This document shows positions 47,276 through 56,761 of a stretch of 64,000 bases of DNA, piece after piece (the stretch's first letter is position 1; every line of letters begins with the position of its first letter). The translations under genes were made by a program, and so were the position numbers. Source of the stretch: Lachnospiraceae bacterium XBB2008 (lineage in GTDB: Bacteria; Bacillota; Clostridia; Lachnospirales; Lachnospiraceae); NCBI GenBank assembly GCA_900102235.1, contig FMVL01000004.1, positions 56,692-120,691 on the forward strand, in the 5' to 3' direction. Below the pieces are notes generated by a model. The model did not search any database, was not told the DNA's origin, and saw nothing but the letters and a program-made list of their open reading frames with translations.

Positions 47276-48220
47276 TCACATATTTATCAATGACAGTATT
47301 TCCCATCTATCCTGCGAATATGCATTGATATACGGGTTTTCTTCCCATCGTGGAAACACTGTTTTTACTGTTTCCTTTAACCAGATCAACTTATTTACAT
47401 CGATGTTATCCATACCGATCCGAATTATACTCACCATGGTCTCATAGAAAAAAGACCATATAAAGTATTCTTCTATCTCATGATAATACTCATTAAAAAT
47501 GTCGGTTCTTTCGATCAGAGATTCCAGTAACTGCAATTGAACTTCTGCATGATCAAAGACTCTGGAACCGGCCATAGTTGTCATGGTCGATGCAGAGTGG
47601 ATTCTGGTATTGGTATAATTCTTCTTGAGAAAAAGTATACGCTTAGCAAAAAAATACAGCGGATATACAAACTTCGGTTCTTCATATATGAGCCGTTCCG
47701 CAAAAGAGCTGCCTGTTTTTTCTATCAGATCACGGCTGTATAACTTGTGATTATGACCACACGAATATATTCCGGATGCTAAAAAAGTCTTTCTTGTTTC
47801 ACTATCAGGTATTTCAACCAAACGATCATCGTTTAAGTATGTAGCATGATAATGTATCAGATCAACATCATATTTTCCAGCCAGATCGCATAGCTGCTGC
47901 AATGCTTCATGATCCAGTGTATCATCCGAATCCAAAAACTGTATATATTTACCTGATGCATATTTAAGAGCGACATTACGTGCTCCGCCTTGACGTAGGT
48001 TTTCATCCAGGCATATCACTGTCACATGATCCGGATACTCGCTTTCGAATCTGCTAAGTTTTGCTACGGTTTCTCCATCATCATCGGAAGCATCATCCAC
48101 AAATATGATCTGCATTTTATCGACGCCGATGGTCTGGTTTTTAAGTGATTCCCAACATTCATCCAGATACGCCGCTGAATTGTGACAGGGAGTTATAGTG
48201 GTTACCAGATAATCTCTCAT
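47276..48220 (-). CDS. GT2 family glycosyltransferase
   Basis: A 314-residue GT-A enzyme: LVTTITPCHNSAAYLDECWESL, FVDDASDDDGE, LRQGGARNVALKYASG and the metal site FLDSDDTLD. It is more distant from the two genes downstream but has the same outline. GTGAGAAA lies ahead of the ATG. It follows the NeuD-like gene by 9 bp. Confidence 0.88.
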   Translation of the reverse strand: MRDYLVTTITPCHNSAAYLDECWESLKNQTIGVDKMQIIFVDDASDDDGETVAKLSRFESEYPDHVTVICLDENLRQGGARNVALKYASGKYIQFLDSDDTLDHEALQQLCDLAGKYDVDLIHYHATYLNDDRLVEIPDSETRKTFLASGIYSCGHNHKLYSRDLIEKTGSSFAERLIYEEPKFVYPLYFFAKRILFLKKNYTNTRIHSASTMTTMAGSRVFDHAEVQLQLLESLIERTDIFNEYYHEIEEYFIWSFFYETMVSIIRIGMDNIDVNKLIWLKETVKTVFPRWEENPYINAYSQDRWEILSLINM

Positions 48221-48229
48221 CTATATTTC

Positions 48230-48889
48230 TCACTGATAAGGCAATGATCGATCACGCTCTTTAACAAGACTTGCAGCCTTAATAAATTTCTTATCTTCAA
48301 CGGTAACACCATTGACGATGGTAGAGCCCGCCCCTACAAACACATCTTTTCCGATCATACAATCACCGCAAACGATGCTTCCCACCGAAATATGCGTAAA
48401 TTCTCCAATCGTACAATTGTGTTCAACAATGGAGCCTGTATTGATGATAGCAGCATTTCCTATAACCGCCCCGGCATTTATAACTGCATTCTTACCAACA
48501 AATATTCCGTATCCCATCTGTGCATATCCGGATACGACTGCGGAAGGATCGATGATATTGGGGATGGTAAATCCCAACTGCAATATCTTTTCATAAAGAG
48601 AGCGTCTTATACTTGTATCACCTATATTCCCCAACGACACAAATGCATTCCGAAATCCCCGGCCATACAGATCCTGAAGCATATCATCGCCACCGGCAAT
48701 CTTACACCCCATATATTCCGAGTCTACTGGTTTATTGGGATCAAGAATAACGACTTCATCATACATGTTCATACGATCAAGCGCATCAATAACAGAGGCG
48801 CAATGTCCGCCGCCACCAAGTAAAACGATTTTTTTCGATGAACTATCATTTACTCTGCTCATCAGGTCTAATATCACCTCATCCCTCAT
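48230..48889 (-). CDS. NeuD/PglD-like sugar O- or N-acetyltransferase
   Basis: A 219-residue acetyltransferase. The N-terminal Rossmann-like part KKIVLLGGGGHCASVIDAL binds the sugar nucleotide, and the C-terminal left-handed beta-helix is made of hexapeptide repeats (VVSGYAQMGYGIFVGKNAVI, and so on) for acetyl-CoA. Relatives acetylate UDP-amino-sugars or sialic acids. It sits directly after the dehydratase gene, so the substrate may be a 4-amino-sugar made in this cluster (inference). Confidence 0.88.
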   Translation of the reverse strand: MRDEVILDLMSRVNDSSSKKIVLLGGGGHCASVIDALDRMNMYDEVVILDPNKPVDSEYMGCKIAGGDDMLQDLYGRGFRNAFVSLGNIGDTSIRRSLYEKILQLGFTIPNIIDPSAVVSGYAQMGYGIFVGKNAVINAGAVIGNAAIINTGSIVEHNCTIGEFTHISVGSIVCGDCMIGKDVFVGAGSTIVNGVTVEDKKFIKAASLVKERDRSLPYQ

Positions 48890-48909
48890 TTGATCAAGAT
48901 ATAAATATG

Positions 48910-50121
48910 TTACATTTTATCATCAAGTTTTTTATCGGTTTCTATGTGATTGAATTCAGGCAGGTATTGTTTTATCAAATTAACCACATCTGCCTTTTTT
49001 ATATCTTGTCCTCCAAATAGTTTCACAAGTTCATCTATAAATGCATTAACTTCTGCTTTGTCGGGGATCGCTTTCCCCTCTATAACTCCCAGAGCCTTAA
49101 ATCTGTTGAGGTCAATGGTTTCATCGTCCGTATAGAACTCCTCATATTGCTTTTCTCCGCTGGTATCGGATCGCGAGAAATGAACAGGATATACATCGTC
49201 CCCCTCTCGCAGAGTTCGTGCCTTAATGATCGCCTCCTGGTCTGAGTCGCATTCCAAAACCCGGAATCCGCGTTGAGTAAGCAGGTTCCTGGCTATATCA
49301 TCAAATGTCATCATCTGTGATTCATCCAGCTTAGGGAAGAATATCTCTCTGTTGCTTCCCAGCATACAAGACAACATGCATATCTGGCCGGATTCTTCGG
49401 GACTGACAAAATATCTCTTAACGTCTGAAGGAGCTGAAATGGGCTGTCTCTTATTGATCCTTTCAAGAAAACCGGCCGGAAGGGATCCGTTGGAAAACGC
49501 AACATTAGCAAATCTGGCTGTCTTGACATCAAACCGGTCCGAATAAGCAAATATCAGATCCTCCATAATTCGCTTGCTGGCACCCATTATGTTTACGGGA
49601 TTAGCTGCCTTATCGGTAGACACACAAAAATATGTTTTTGGAGGATACTCGGACAAAAGTTCGAGTAATGCTTTTGCATTGATGACATTATTACGAATGA
49701 GTGATTCTATGCTGAATATATCCTTCTCGGATCTTACGTGTTTATGCGCCGAGAAATTAGCAACGTAATCAAAGCCTCCTCGCGCTCTGAACATCTTAGC
49801 GAATACCGGTGAGGAATAATCCATCGGATAGGGAACATAATCCTTCGGTATATACAGACCGTATGTACTTCTCAGATCCCTGGTCAGTTCTGTCAGTGCA
49901 TTTTCATTCGTATCAACCACGATCAGTGAGGCCGGTTCAAAAGGTAATACTGCCTTAATAAATGATGAACCTATGGAACCCGCGCCTCCAATGACCAGCA
50001 TGGAACTTCCATGTATCTTATCCCTAAGCACATCCCGCTTTTCTTCAATATCATCGAGAAACATGCTTTCCGGTCTCAAGGTAACAAATTTACTTATAAA
50101 CTCATCCAGAATAAATGACAT
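48910..50121 (-). CDS. Nucleotide-sugar dehydratase/epimerase, Polysacc_synt_2 type
   Basis: A 403-residue SDR enzyme related to UDP-GlcNAc 4,6-dehydratases and CapD. The NAD loop is VIGGAGSIGSSF; the active region CVSTDKAANPVNIMGASKRIME replaces the usual YxxxK context, as in this family. It would make a 4-keto-6-deoxy sugar that an aminotransferase can use. A C-terminal extension (about 300-403, TSGEKQYEEFYTDDE) matches forms found in flagellin and capsule loci. GGGAGAAG precedes the ATG. Confidence 0.88.
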   Translation of the reverse strand: MSFILDEFISKFVTLRPESMFLDDIEEKRDVLRDKIHGSSMLVIGGAGSIGSSFIKAVLPFEPASLIVVDTNENALTELTRDLRSTYGLYIPKDYVPYPMDYSSPVFAKMFRARGGFDYVANFSAHKHVRSEKDIFSIESLIRNNVINAKALLELLSEYPPKTYFCVSTDKAANPVNIMGASKRIMEDLIFAYSDRFDVKTARFANVAFSNGSLPAGFLERINKRQPISAPSDVKRYFVSPEESGQICMLSCMLGSNREIFFPKLDESQMMTFDDIARNLLTQRGFRVLECDSDQEAIIKARTLREGDDVYPVHFSRSDTSGEKQYEEFYTDDETIDLNRFKALGVIEGKAIPDKAEVNAFIDELVKLFGGQDIKKADVVNLIKQYLPEFNHIETDKKLDDKM

Positions 50122-50144
50122 ACTCTTCTCCCAAAAACAATTGA

Positions 50145-51305
50145 TTATTTGAAAACCGTTTTAAAAATCTTATCCACCTGCTTATTGTACGAAAAATCCG
50201 TTTTTATTTTCTGATATCCGGCACTAGCTATCGCCATCCTTTCATCAGGATTATCCAGATAGTATGTCGTAAGTTCACACGCCTCCTCTATACTTCCATA
50301 CATAACAACTTCCTTGCCCGGTATAAAATTCTCGGCCAGTTCAGGTTGCCATGATGCAAGCAAAAAGGCATTACATCCCATAACATCCAAAGCCCGAAGC
50401 GGGATACCTGATACATTTGCCCTAAGAACAGGACATAGATTTATCATGGTACTTTTAAATATAACCGGCATCTCTGACATATAATCCACGCTCGGATGAA
50501 TATGTATATTTACCAGATTACTTTTCATCTGATCGGATAAGTTAAACGTATACAGATGCGTATCATAATAAGATCCAATGGTCTGCAAAAGGCGGATCCT
50601 GTCTTTGCACGTCACGTATTCATATACCGCCCACCGTAAGGTTCTCGTATTGATGTCTAAGCCTGATATACCTTTTGAGCTATACTCATTATCAATACTC
50701 TGAGCAAGCTTATCATCTATTAAAGCCCCTATCAGATCAGCGCCGTATATCTCGCTTTGCGCACCGGCAACCGCTTCAATGAACCCTCTTTGATAATCGC
50801 TCATTCCGGTAAATAGTGTCGGAAGTACCGGTTCATACATATTGCCGACAAAGCTGACCGGATGTCCAAATCTGACCGGATCAGGCTTTATTCTGTCAAG
50901 ACGTTCTGTATTAACGGCAAGCGGAAGATGATATACATTATCTATACCTGCACTTTTATACAGATCCCGGTCTGCTCTGCTGAAGAAAAATATATGATTA
51001 TTCGGGTAATCCATATAGTCCAGAGTCGGCAATTCCGGCGGACTGTCATATACCCATGCGATGTAAATAGCGTCATGTTTGTGACATACATGCGCCAACA
51101 GCGGGAAGAAATTGGTGGTCAGGACAAAATCATATCTGCAATTTGATAATTCTCCGGTGATAAGATCTTCAAATCTGTCATCATGATACTTATCATCATG
51201 TTTATACGTGATCGTTTTTACATGATGACCCACAGATTTCAAATATTGAATAAGATCGTACTGAATATATGATCCAATGAAATCAACTGATAGTATGTTG
51301 TACAT
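50145..51305 (-). CDS. CgeB-like glycosyltransferase
   Basis: A 386-residue paralog of the plus-strand gene at 42105: YDFVLTTNFFPLLAHVCHKH, YIAWVYDSPPE, VSFVGNMYEP, and C-terminal GIPLRALDVMGCNAFLLASW. The N-terminus MYNILSVDFIGSY is short, supporting the same choice in the paralog. No strong ribosome site is seen. It lies between the GNAT and dehydratase genes. Confidence 0.8.
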   Translation of the reverse strand: MYNILSVDFIGSYIQYDLIQYLKSVGHHVKTITYKHDDKYHDDRFEDLITGELSNCRYDFVLTTNFFPLLAHVCHKHDAIYIAWVYDSPPELPTLDYMDYPNNHIFFFSRADRDLYKSAGIDNVYHLPLAVNTERLDRIKPDPVRFGHPVSFVGNMYEPVLPTLFTGMSDYQRGFIEAVAGAQSEIYGADLIGALIDDKLAQSIDNEYSSKGISGLDINTRTLRWAVYEYVTCKDRIRLLQTIGSYYDTHLYTFNLSDQMKSNLVNIHIHPSVDYMSEMPVIFKSTMINLCPVLRANVSGIPLRALDVMGCNAFLLASWQPELAENFIPGKEVVMYGSIEEACELTTYYLDNPDERMAIASAGYQKIKTDFSYNKQVDKIFKTVFK

Positions 51306-51319
51306 AATTAATGATAAAC

Positions 51320-51763
51320 TTATCTAAGGCATTTTTCCATGTATAGCGATCCGTTTAAATCATCACTAGACTGTCTGAATCCTTTCGATATATAAAACCT
51401 AATCGCTTTTTCGTTGGATTTTAATACCTCAAGTTTCATTGTTGACATGCCTTGACGTTTTGCTTCATTTAAAGCCGTCTCAAGCAATTTACTTCCAACT
51501 CCGATCCCCTGAAATGATTCTCTGACACAGATACTGGTTATATATGCCATGTTGGTAACGTGATCGTTCGCATAAAATGCGATATAACCTAATGGCCCTT
51601 CCTTATAGTCATCAAATGCAACAAAAAAGATTGCATTCTCAGTCATGCGTTTTACTATTTCATCACAATTATCCCTGTCAAAAAGTCTAATCGGTAGAGC
51701 ATCATCTAACACTTTCATAATACGTATTTCATCTATAGCATCAGTGATTCTCCTGATTTCCAT
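51320..51763 (-). CDS. GNAT family N-acetyltransferase
   Basis: A 147-residue GNAT domain: ITSICVRESFQGIGVGSKLLE is the acetyl-CoA loop, and KLEVLKSNEKAIRFYISKGF is the C-terminal strand-helix. The start MEIRRITDAIDE was taken because an upstream ATG lies inside the methyltransferase gene. It begins 7 bp after the methyltransferase stop, and may acylate the same sugar. Confidence 0.82.
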   Translation of the reverse strand: MEIRRITDAIDEIRIMKVLDDALPIRLFDRDNCDEIVKRMTENAIFFVAFDDYKEGPLGYIAFYANDHVTNMAYITSICVRESFQGIGVGSKLLETALNEAKRQGMSTMKLEVLKSNEKAIRFYISKGFRQSSDDLNGSLYMEKCLR

Positions 51764-51770
51764 CACAGTT

Positions 51771-52505
51771 TCATCCCTTTTTACATACACAATAGATAGT
51801 AGAACACAAATCCGGGTAAACTTGTCCTAATTGGTAACAGCCTTCAAGATATTCATCAGAAACGATTTTTTGACTTATTACCTGATCCCACTGAAAATTA
51901 GCCAAGGCTTTGAAAAAAATACCGGATTTATACTCAACCTTCAATCCGGCTTTTTTAGCGTCAGTTTCCAATGTATCTAATGAATACGTTATCCTATGAC
52001 CATGCTTTCTTTCCGCTTCAGTAACTGCAGAATTATGCTCTATCAATCCCATCTTCACAGCTATCTGTCTGGAAGGAGCATTAGCATTCGGACATGCAAG
52101 GAACAAAACGCCATTATCACTCAGCCAATCATCATTTATCTTTCTTAATAATCCTACTCTGTCATCTAAGTGTTCCAAAACGTGAGTAAGAAATATATTA
52201 TCGTATTTCTGTGGCAGAGTTACATCCTCGAATAAACCATGAATAAACTTCACGCCGATCCCAACACGATCCTTCGCTATCTGAAGTGCCTCAGCAGATG
52301 CTTCAACACAAGTAATATCATCGAAATGTTGCTTGAGTCTCTCAGTAAACCTTCCTTGAAAGCACCCCAACTCCAATGCATTACCTTCTCGAAACATCGG
52401 AGAAAACGCTCTGATCATAAACGGATGCATTACGTCATAATCAAAATCATATGCATACAGTCTGGTATTGTCCTGAAATTCTTTATCATAGTCGCGTTTT
52501 TCCAT
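51771..52505 (-). CDS. Class I SAM-dependent methyltransferase
   Basis: A 244-residue Rossmann methyltransferase: ALELGCFQGRFTERLKQHF (motif I), ITCVEASAEAL, and FLTHVLEHLDD (the post-II region typical of Methyltransf_11/23 proteins). It probably methylates a sugar. Its ATG overlaps the TAA of the first propeller gene (TAATG), so the two are co-translated. Confidence 0.87.
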   Translation of the reverse strand: MEKRDYDKEFQDNTRLYAYDFDYDVMHPFMIRAFSPMFREGNALELGCFQGRFTERLKQHFDDITCVEASAEALQIAKDRVGIGVKFIHGLFEDVTLPQKYDNIFLTHVLEHLDDRVGLLRKINDDWLSDNGVLFLACPNANAPSRQIAVKMGLIEHNSAVTEAERKHGHRITYSLDTLETDAKKAGLKVEYKSGIFFKALANFQWDQVISQKIVSDEYLEGCYQLGQVYPDLCSTIYCVCKKG

Positions 52506-53422
52506 TACAATTCCTCCAACTTCATAATGCCAAAACCATCTTTCCCAAAATGATTACCGTTATACAATAAATATGCTTCTCCATCCAAATCAAACACATT
52601 TGGATAACACTGCATCTCTGAGCACCAATCACTAATAGGAATTGAGATTTTACCATCATCTCTCGTCCAGTGATACATATCCTCGGAATATGCATATCCT
52701 ATTCGGTACCCCTTCCCTGCTTCCATGCGAAATCCAACTGTATTCCGATAGCAAAAAAACATGTGCCATTTTCCATTCTTATATATCACAGAAGGGAGTG
52801 CCTGCGCTTCTCCTTCAAATGTATACGGAATGATCTGTTCACCATAACGATCCCAATCAAGGAGATTCTTGGATGATGCAACACCGATTCTATACGTCCG
52901 CTCCGGTTGCGACGCGCCTTCATATGCCGCCCAATCTGTACCAAAAATATAATACATAATATAATTGTCCTCAGATTGAACTACAAATCCATCGCACACC
53001 AGAAACGGCTCATATAAAGATGACGACAAGATTGGGCCGTCACCCATTCGTTTAAAAGTCGCGCCATCATCCGCTGAAATAGCCAGTCCAATTCCAGTAT
53101 CGGTAGATACCGATTTCCTTCTTGACCATCCTGTCGTGACTGCACATATTCGATTACCATCACGAAATGGACTGAATGGGAATATACCATGTTCATCAAA
53201 TGTACCAAGTTTGCTTTTCCCCAGAATATCCTTGTGAACATCTGATATGGCATTAAAATGCTTATCAAAATCAATAAATGCCACTTTGCTGATAAGTTTC
53301 ACTCCATCAGAAACACAATATGAAAAATAAATCCTAACAAAATCCTCAAAAACTATTGCCTGAGGGCTTTTACAATAATCTATCCCATATTGTTGTGGTA
53401 TAAAGATCCTATCCTCTGTCAA
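52505..53422 (-). CDS. Cytosolic five-bladed beta-propeller protein (paralog 1)
   Basis: A 305-residue protein without signal peptide that reads like a GH43/GH32-type propeller: repeated blade strands such as RIGVASSKNLLDWDRYG, KWHMFFCYRN, RIGYAYSEDMYHWTRDD and GEAYLLYNGNHFG. Shared with its neighbour are FDEHGIFPFS, YEPFLV and GEAQALP, candidates for the active-site acids. A cytosolic hydrolase in a biosynthetic cluster is unexpected, so a binding, transferase or editing role is possible. ATGA overlap with paralog 2. Confidence 0.75.
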   Translation of the reverse strand: MTEDRIFIPQQYGIDYCKSPQAIVFEDFVRIYFSYCVSDGVKLISKVAFIDFDKHFNAISDVHKDILGKSKLGTFDEHGIFPFSPFRDGNRICAVTTGWSRRKSVSTDTGIGLAISADDGATFKRMGDGPILSSSLYEPFLVCDGFVVQSEDNYIMYYIFGTDWAAYEGASQPERTYRIGVASSKNLLDWDRYGEQIIPYTFEGEAQALPSVIYKNGKWHMFFCYRNTVGFRMEAGKGYRIGYAYSEDMYHWTRDDGKISIPISDWCSEMQCYPNVFDLDGEAYLLYNGNHFGKDGFGIMKLEEL

Positions 53423-54387
53423 CCTAAGTCGCCCTCCAACTTAGCTATTCCAAAGCCATACTTCCCTACTTCATTCCCAAGGTAAAGCATATAAATGCTT
53501 CCACTTACTTCAAACAAATGGGGATATGCCACCATTTCGCTGTCAAAACCGTCCTTTGAAATATCAATTCCAACAATATCATCATTTCTAGCCCAATTCT
53601 CCAAGTCTATGGAATAAGCATATCCGATCCTATAGCTGTGCGCGGGATTCTTGCGAAAATCCTCATGGCCACGATAGCAATAGAACATATGGTATTTACC
53701 ATTTTTGAAGATAATATCCCCACAAGCCTGAGATTCGTTCTCGCCAATCTTATCCGGAATCAGATTTTTGTGTGCCTTCTTCCAATTCACCGCATCATCT
53801 GAGACAGCCATACGCAATTTATAACAGATTTCAGCACGTTTTCCATCTCGCACAGTCCATTTCTGCCCTGCACTGTACATCATATAGAATTTACCATTGT
53901 ATTTACGAACTTTAGGCGAAGCTATCACAAATGGCTCATCGTAAGAATAAGATAAAACCGGGCCTCTTCCCAGCCTCTCAAAATGATCCCCTCCATCTTT
54001 ACTTATACACTCTCCTATAGCCACATTGAAAGGTACCGATTCGCACCTTGTCACACCACCATAAAAACCGCGAATCAAACTTCCATCTCGTATTACAGAA
54101 AAGGGATATTGGCCAAATTCATCAAATTCTCCCAGTCCACCAAGAGATAACACCGGGTGGTCCGATACTTTTAATACCTTTAATGGATCACTCTTGTCCA
54201 CATCAAGATATGTAATTCTACTCACAGTTTTCCCCGTTTCATCCGGCTTCTCACGACAGCAAAAATATATCCTTATAAACTCGTCAAATTCCAATGAATT
54301 AATCCCCTGTGCAAAATCATAGCGCCAATCAGGTCTTATCTCATCCTTTGTCGGATCATACACGACACCTAGTTTATTCCACTTCAT
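53419..54387 (-). CDS. Cytosolic five-bladed beta-propeller protein (paralog 2)
   Basis: A 322-residue relative of the gene downstream, with the same order of motifs: FDEFGQYPFS, YDEPFVI, GENESQACGD, KYHMFYCYRGHEDF, RIGYAYSIDLENWARND and GFGIAKLE. The kept acids at the three marked sites suggest a common active site. ATG at 54387 with AGAGGGG ahead was chosen over a TTG at 54408. It lies 13 bp after the ATP-grasp stop. Its sister gene overlaps its stop. Confidence 0.75.
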   Translation of the reverse strand: MKWNKLGVVYDPTKDEIRPDWRYDFAQGINSLEFDEFIRIYFCCREKPDETGKTVSRITYLDVDKSDPLKVLKVSDHPVLSLGGLGEFDEFGQYPFSVIRDGSLIRGFYGGVTRCESVPFNVAIGECISKDGGDHFERLGRGPVLSYSYDEPFVIASPKVRKYNGKFYMMYSAGQKWTVRDGKRAEICYKLRMAVSDDAVNWKKAHKNLIPDKIGENESQACGDIIFKNGKYHMFYCYRGHEDFRKNPAHSYRIGYAYSIDLENWARNDDIVGIDISKDGFDSEMVAYPHLFEVSGSIYMLYLGNEVGKYGFGIAKLEGDLG

Positions 54388-54400
54388 CAGGATTCCCCTC

Positions 54401-55603
54401 TTATTCAACCTCTATGTTAATATATTCATCCGGATTATCCATTACACGATTCATCAGATCAAAATCTTCAAAACGCATTACAAGTGTACCGATTGCCTTA
54501 TTCGCTCCGGAAAACGACTCGATTTCATCCCCGACATTTACCCAAAGATCTTTTTCTATTACCGCTTTCTCTAATCTATCAGATATGCTTAACCCTTTAT
54601 ATCTGCCATTCTTTCTGCTGTGAAGAATAATCTCCGCCCAACTATTGTCCAATGAATAATCAAACATAAAAGGAGCCATGTCATACCCTAAAGCTGCTTT
54701 TACAGATGCCTCAATCAAATTGACCCCTGTTACATGGCCCAGCATTTCCGCAAGACGATTTCCACCGCCTCTCGGAGACACCTCCATGATATATGCTTTC
54801 CCATCCCTCGTCTCTCTGGCTTCCACATTATATATGCTCGTCTGCATCTTTAATAGCGAAATTAAACGTTGCAATTCCGTTTTAAGCTCATTTCGGTTTT
54901 CTTCGGATATTGATGGTTGCCAAGTAAAACCGGCAGGAGTAAATGGATTACCGCAATAAGGATCAAAGTGTTGTGCTGACCAGGAGTCAAAAACCAATTT
55001 CCCTTCGACAGAAAAGCATTCCGAATCCGAAGGATAATCTTTACTCTCAAGAAATTCTTCGATAATGCATTCTCCAACAATTGATTGATTTAAAGCAATT
55101 TCAACAGCCATTTTAATTTGGTCTGAAGAATCCACTTTAGTGACACCCTTGCTCCCTGCCGAATCAGTCGGCTTAACGATAACCGGGTAATCAAATTCAT
55201 TAACTCGAGCCAAGGCGTCATCTGCGTTAAGAACTGTAATTGAATATGGAACTCTAAATCCATTGCTCCGCAAAAACTCTCTAAACTTGTTTTTGTTTTG
55301 CAAAATACAGACAGACTCATAAGGCCCCACATTGGAAAGTCCCATTATCTCGGCGACATATGCTGCAGTCAGCACACCCGGATCGCATGCAAAAGACATG
55401 ATTCCATCAATGTTAAGTTTTTGTGCAGTTGCAAGAACCGCTTCCTTATCGATGATGGAGACATTTTCATATCCGTCAGAATATCTATGTGCAATGTTTT
55501 CAGGCAGGTAGTCACAAGTGATTACCTTACAATCCAATTTATGCGCTTCTTCTATAACTGGTATGGCATATCTTGCCCCACCAAGCAAGAGTAGTTTTTT
55601 CAT
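54401..55603 (-). CDS. ATP-grasp enzyme
   Basis: A 400-residue ATP-dependent carboxylate-amine ligase-like protein. N-terminal Rossmann part KKLLLLGGARYAIPVIEEA; ATP-grasp core with VIVKPTDSAGSKGVTKV, IIEEFLESKDYPSDSECF, and metal-site IYNVEARETRDGKAYIMEVSPRGGGN. It would join an acid to an amine using ATP. Following the aminotransferase gene by 48 bp, the amine may be the new sugar amino group (inference). GGGGAT precedes the ATG. Confidence 0.87.
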   Translation of the reverse strand: MKKLLLLGGARYAIPVIEEAHKLDCKVITCDYLPENIAHRYSDGYENVSIIDKEAVLATAQKLNIDGIMSFACDPGVLTAAYVAEIMGLSNVGPYESVCILQNKNKFREFLRSNGFRVPYSITVLNADDALARVNEFDYPVIVKPTDSAGSKGVTKVDSSDQIKMAVEIALNQSIVGECIIEEFLESKDYPSDSECFSVEGKLVFDSWSAQHFDPYCGNPFTPAGFTWQPSISEENRNELKTELQRLISLLKMQTSIYNVEARETRDGKAYIMEVSPRGGGNRLAEMLGHVTGVNLIEASVKAALGYDMAPFMFDYSLDNSWAEIILHSRKNGRYKGLSISDRLEKAVIEKDLWVNVGDEIESFSGANKAIGTLVMRFEDFDLMNRVMDNPDEYINIEVE

Positions 55604-55650
55604 TTTTCATCCCCATCGTAAATACTGTTGAATGAGTATAGCCGATCTTT

Positions 55651-56745
55651 TTATTTTGACAGGATGATATCTATTATCCTGTCAACATCTTCTAATTCCA
55701 AATCAGCATATATCGGAAGAGTCAATATTTGCTTACTCATATGAAGGGCAACAGGTGTTTCGGACACATCGTATCTTTTATGGAAGCACTCAAAAGTATT
55801 GGTCAGAGGATAAAAATACCGTCTTGCCCTGATACCATTTTGTAATAATCTATCATGTATTTCTTCTCTACTCTCTCCGAATTCTTTAAAGTCAATCCTT
55901 ATGGGAAAGTAACCATAATTATATTCGACATTCTCCTGCTCGCAGTTAAGATAAATCCCACTGATTTCTGAGAGGCGTTCCCTGTAACGTTTTGCAATAA
56001 TCTTCCTCTTGGCAACCTCTTCAGAGTTATGTCGAAGATTACATATTCCCATAGCCGCACACAATTCATTCATCTTGGCGTTTGCCCCCACGCCGGTAAC
56101 TTCAGTTTCTCCGCGAATACCGAAGTTCTTAAGAGAGTATAATTCCTCCCCGATTCTGGCGCTTTTGAAAACAACGGCACCACCCTCTATCGTATTGAAT
56201 ACCTTCGTCGCATGAAAGCTGAAACACGATGCATCTCCGAAGTTACCTACTCCAACTCCTTTATATGTTTCTCCAAAAGCGTGACATGCATCATATACCA
56301 CCTTAAGTCCGTGCCTTTTGGCTATCCTGTCTATCCCCTCTACATCGCAAATGTTTCCGTATACATGAACAGGCAGAATAGCACAAGTACGATCGGTGAT
56401 AAGATTCTCTATTTTTGAAACATCAATAGTGTAATCGTCAGAATTAATATCACAGAATACAGGAGTAAGACTATTCCTAACAATAGCATGAGTAGTAGAA
56501 GCAAAAGTAAACGGAGTGGTTATTACTTCTCCCTGAAGGTTAAGAGCCTGAAGGGTCATCTCAATTGCCATGTGGCCATTAACCATCAACTCAACATGAT
56601 CAACATTCAGATACTCCTTCAGTTTTGCGGCAAATTCATCATGTTTGGGCCCCATATTGGTAAGCCAATGATTCTCCCATATGCCACTGATCTCTTTAAC
56701 ATATTCTTCAAAATCAGGCATTGAAGGGCGTGTAACATTAATCAT
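55651..56745 (-). CDS. DegT/DnrJ/EryC1-type sugar aminotransferase
   Basis: A 364-residue PLP enzyme that converts a 4-keto nucleotide sugar to a 4-amino sugar. PLP Lys181 is in SFHATKVFNTIEGG, with Asp152 in VVYDACHAFG and TTPFTFASTTHAI near the N-terminus. The pattern resembles VioA/FdtB-like dTDP- or UDP-4-amino-4,6-dideoxyhexose transaminases. AAGGGGGGAAA precedes the ATG. It is the first gene of the ATP-grasp/propeller/methyltransferase run. Confidence 0.92.
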   Translation of the reverse strand: MINVTRPSMPDFEEYVKEISGIWENHWLTNMGPKHDEFAAKLKEYLNVDHVELMVNGHMAIEMTLQALNLQGEVITTPFTFASTTHAIVRNSLTPVFCDINSDDYTIDVSKIENLITDRTCAILPVHVYGNICDVEGIDRIAKRHGLKVVYDACHAFGETYKGVGVGNFGDASCFSFHATKVFNTIEGGAVVFKSARIGEELYSLKNFGIRGETEVTGVGANAKMNELCAAMGICNLRHNSEEVAKRKIIAKRYRERLSEISGIYLNCEQENVEYNYGYFPIRIDFKEFGESREEIHDRLLQNGIRARRYFYPLTNTFECFHKRYDVSETPVALHMSKQILTLPIYADLELEDVDRIIDIILSK

Positions 56746-56761
56746 TATTTCCCCCCTTTAG

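Noticed and set aside
48230-48889. Evidence for a complete sialic or legionaminic acid pathway
   Set aside because: A NeuD-like gene and a dehydratase are present, but no synthase (NeuB-type) or epimerase was seen in the window.
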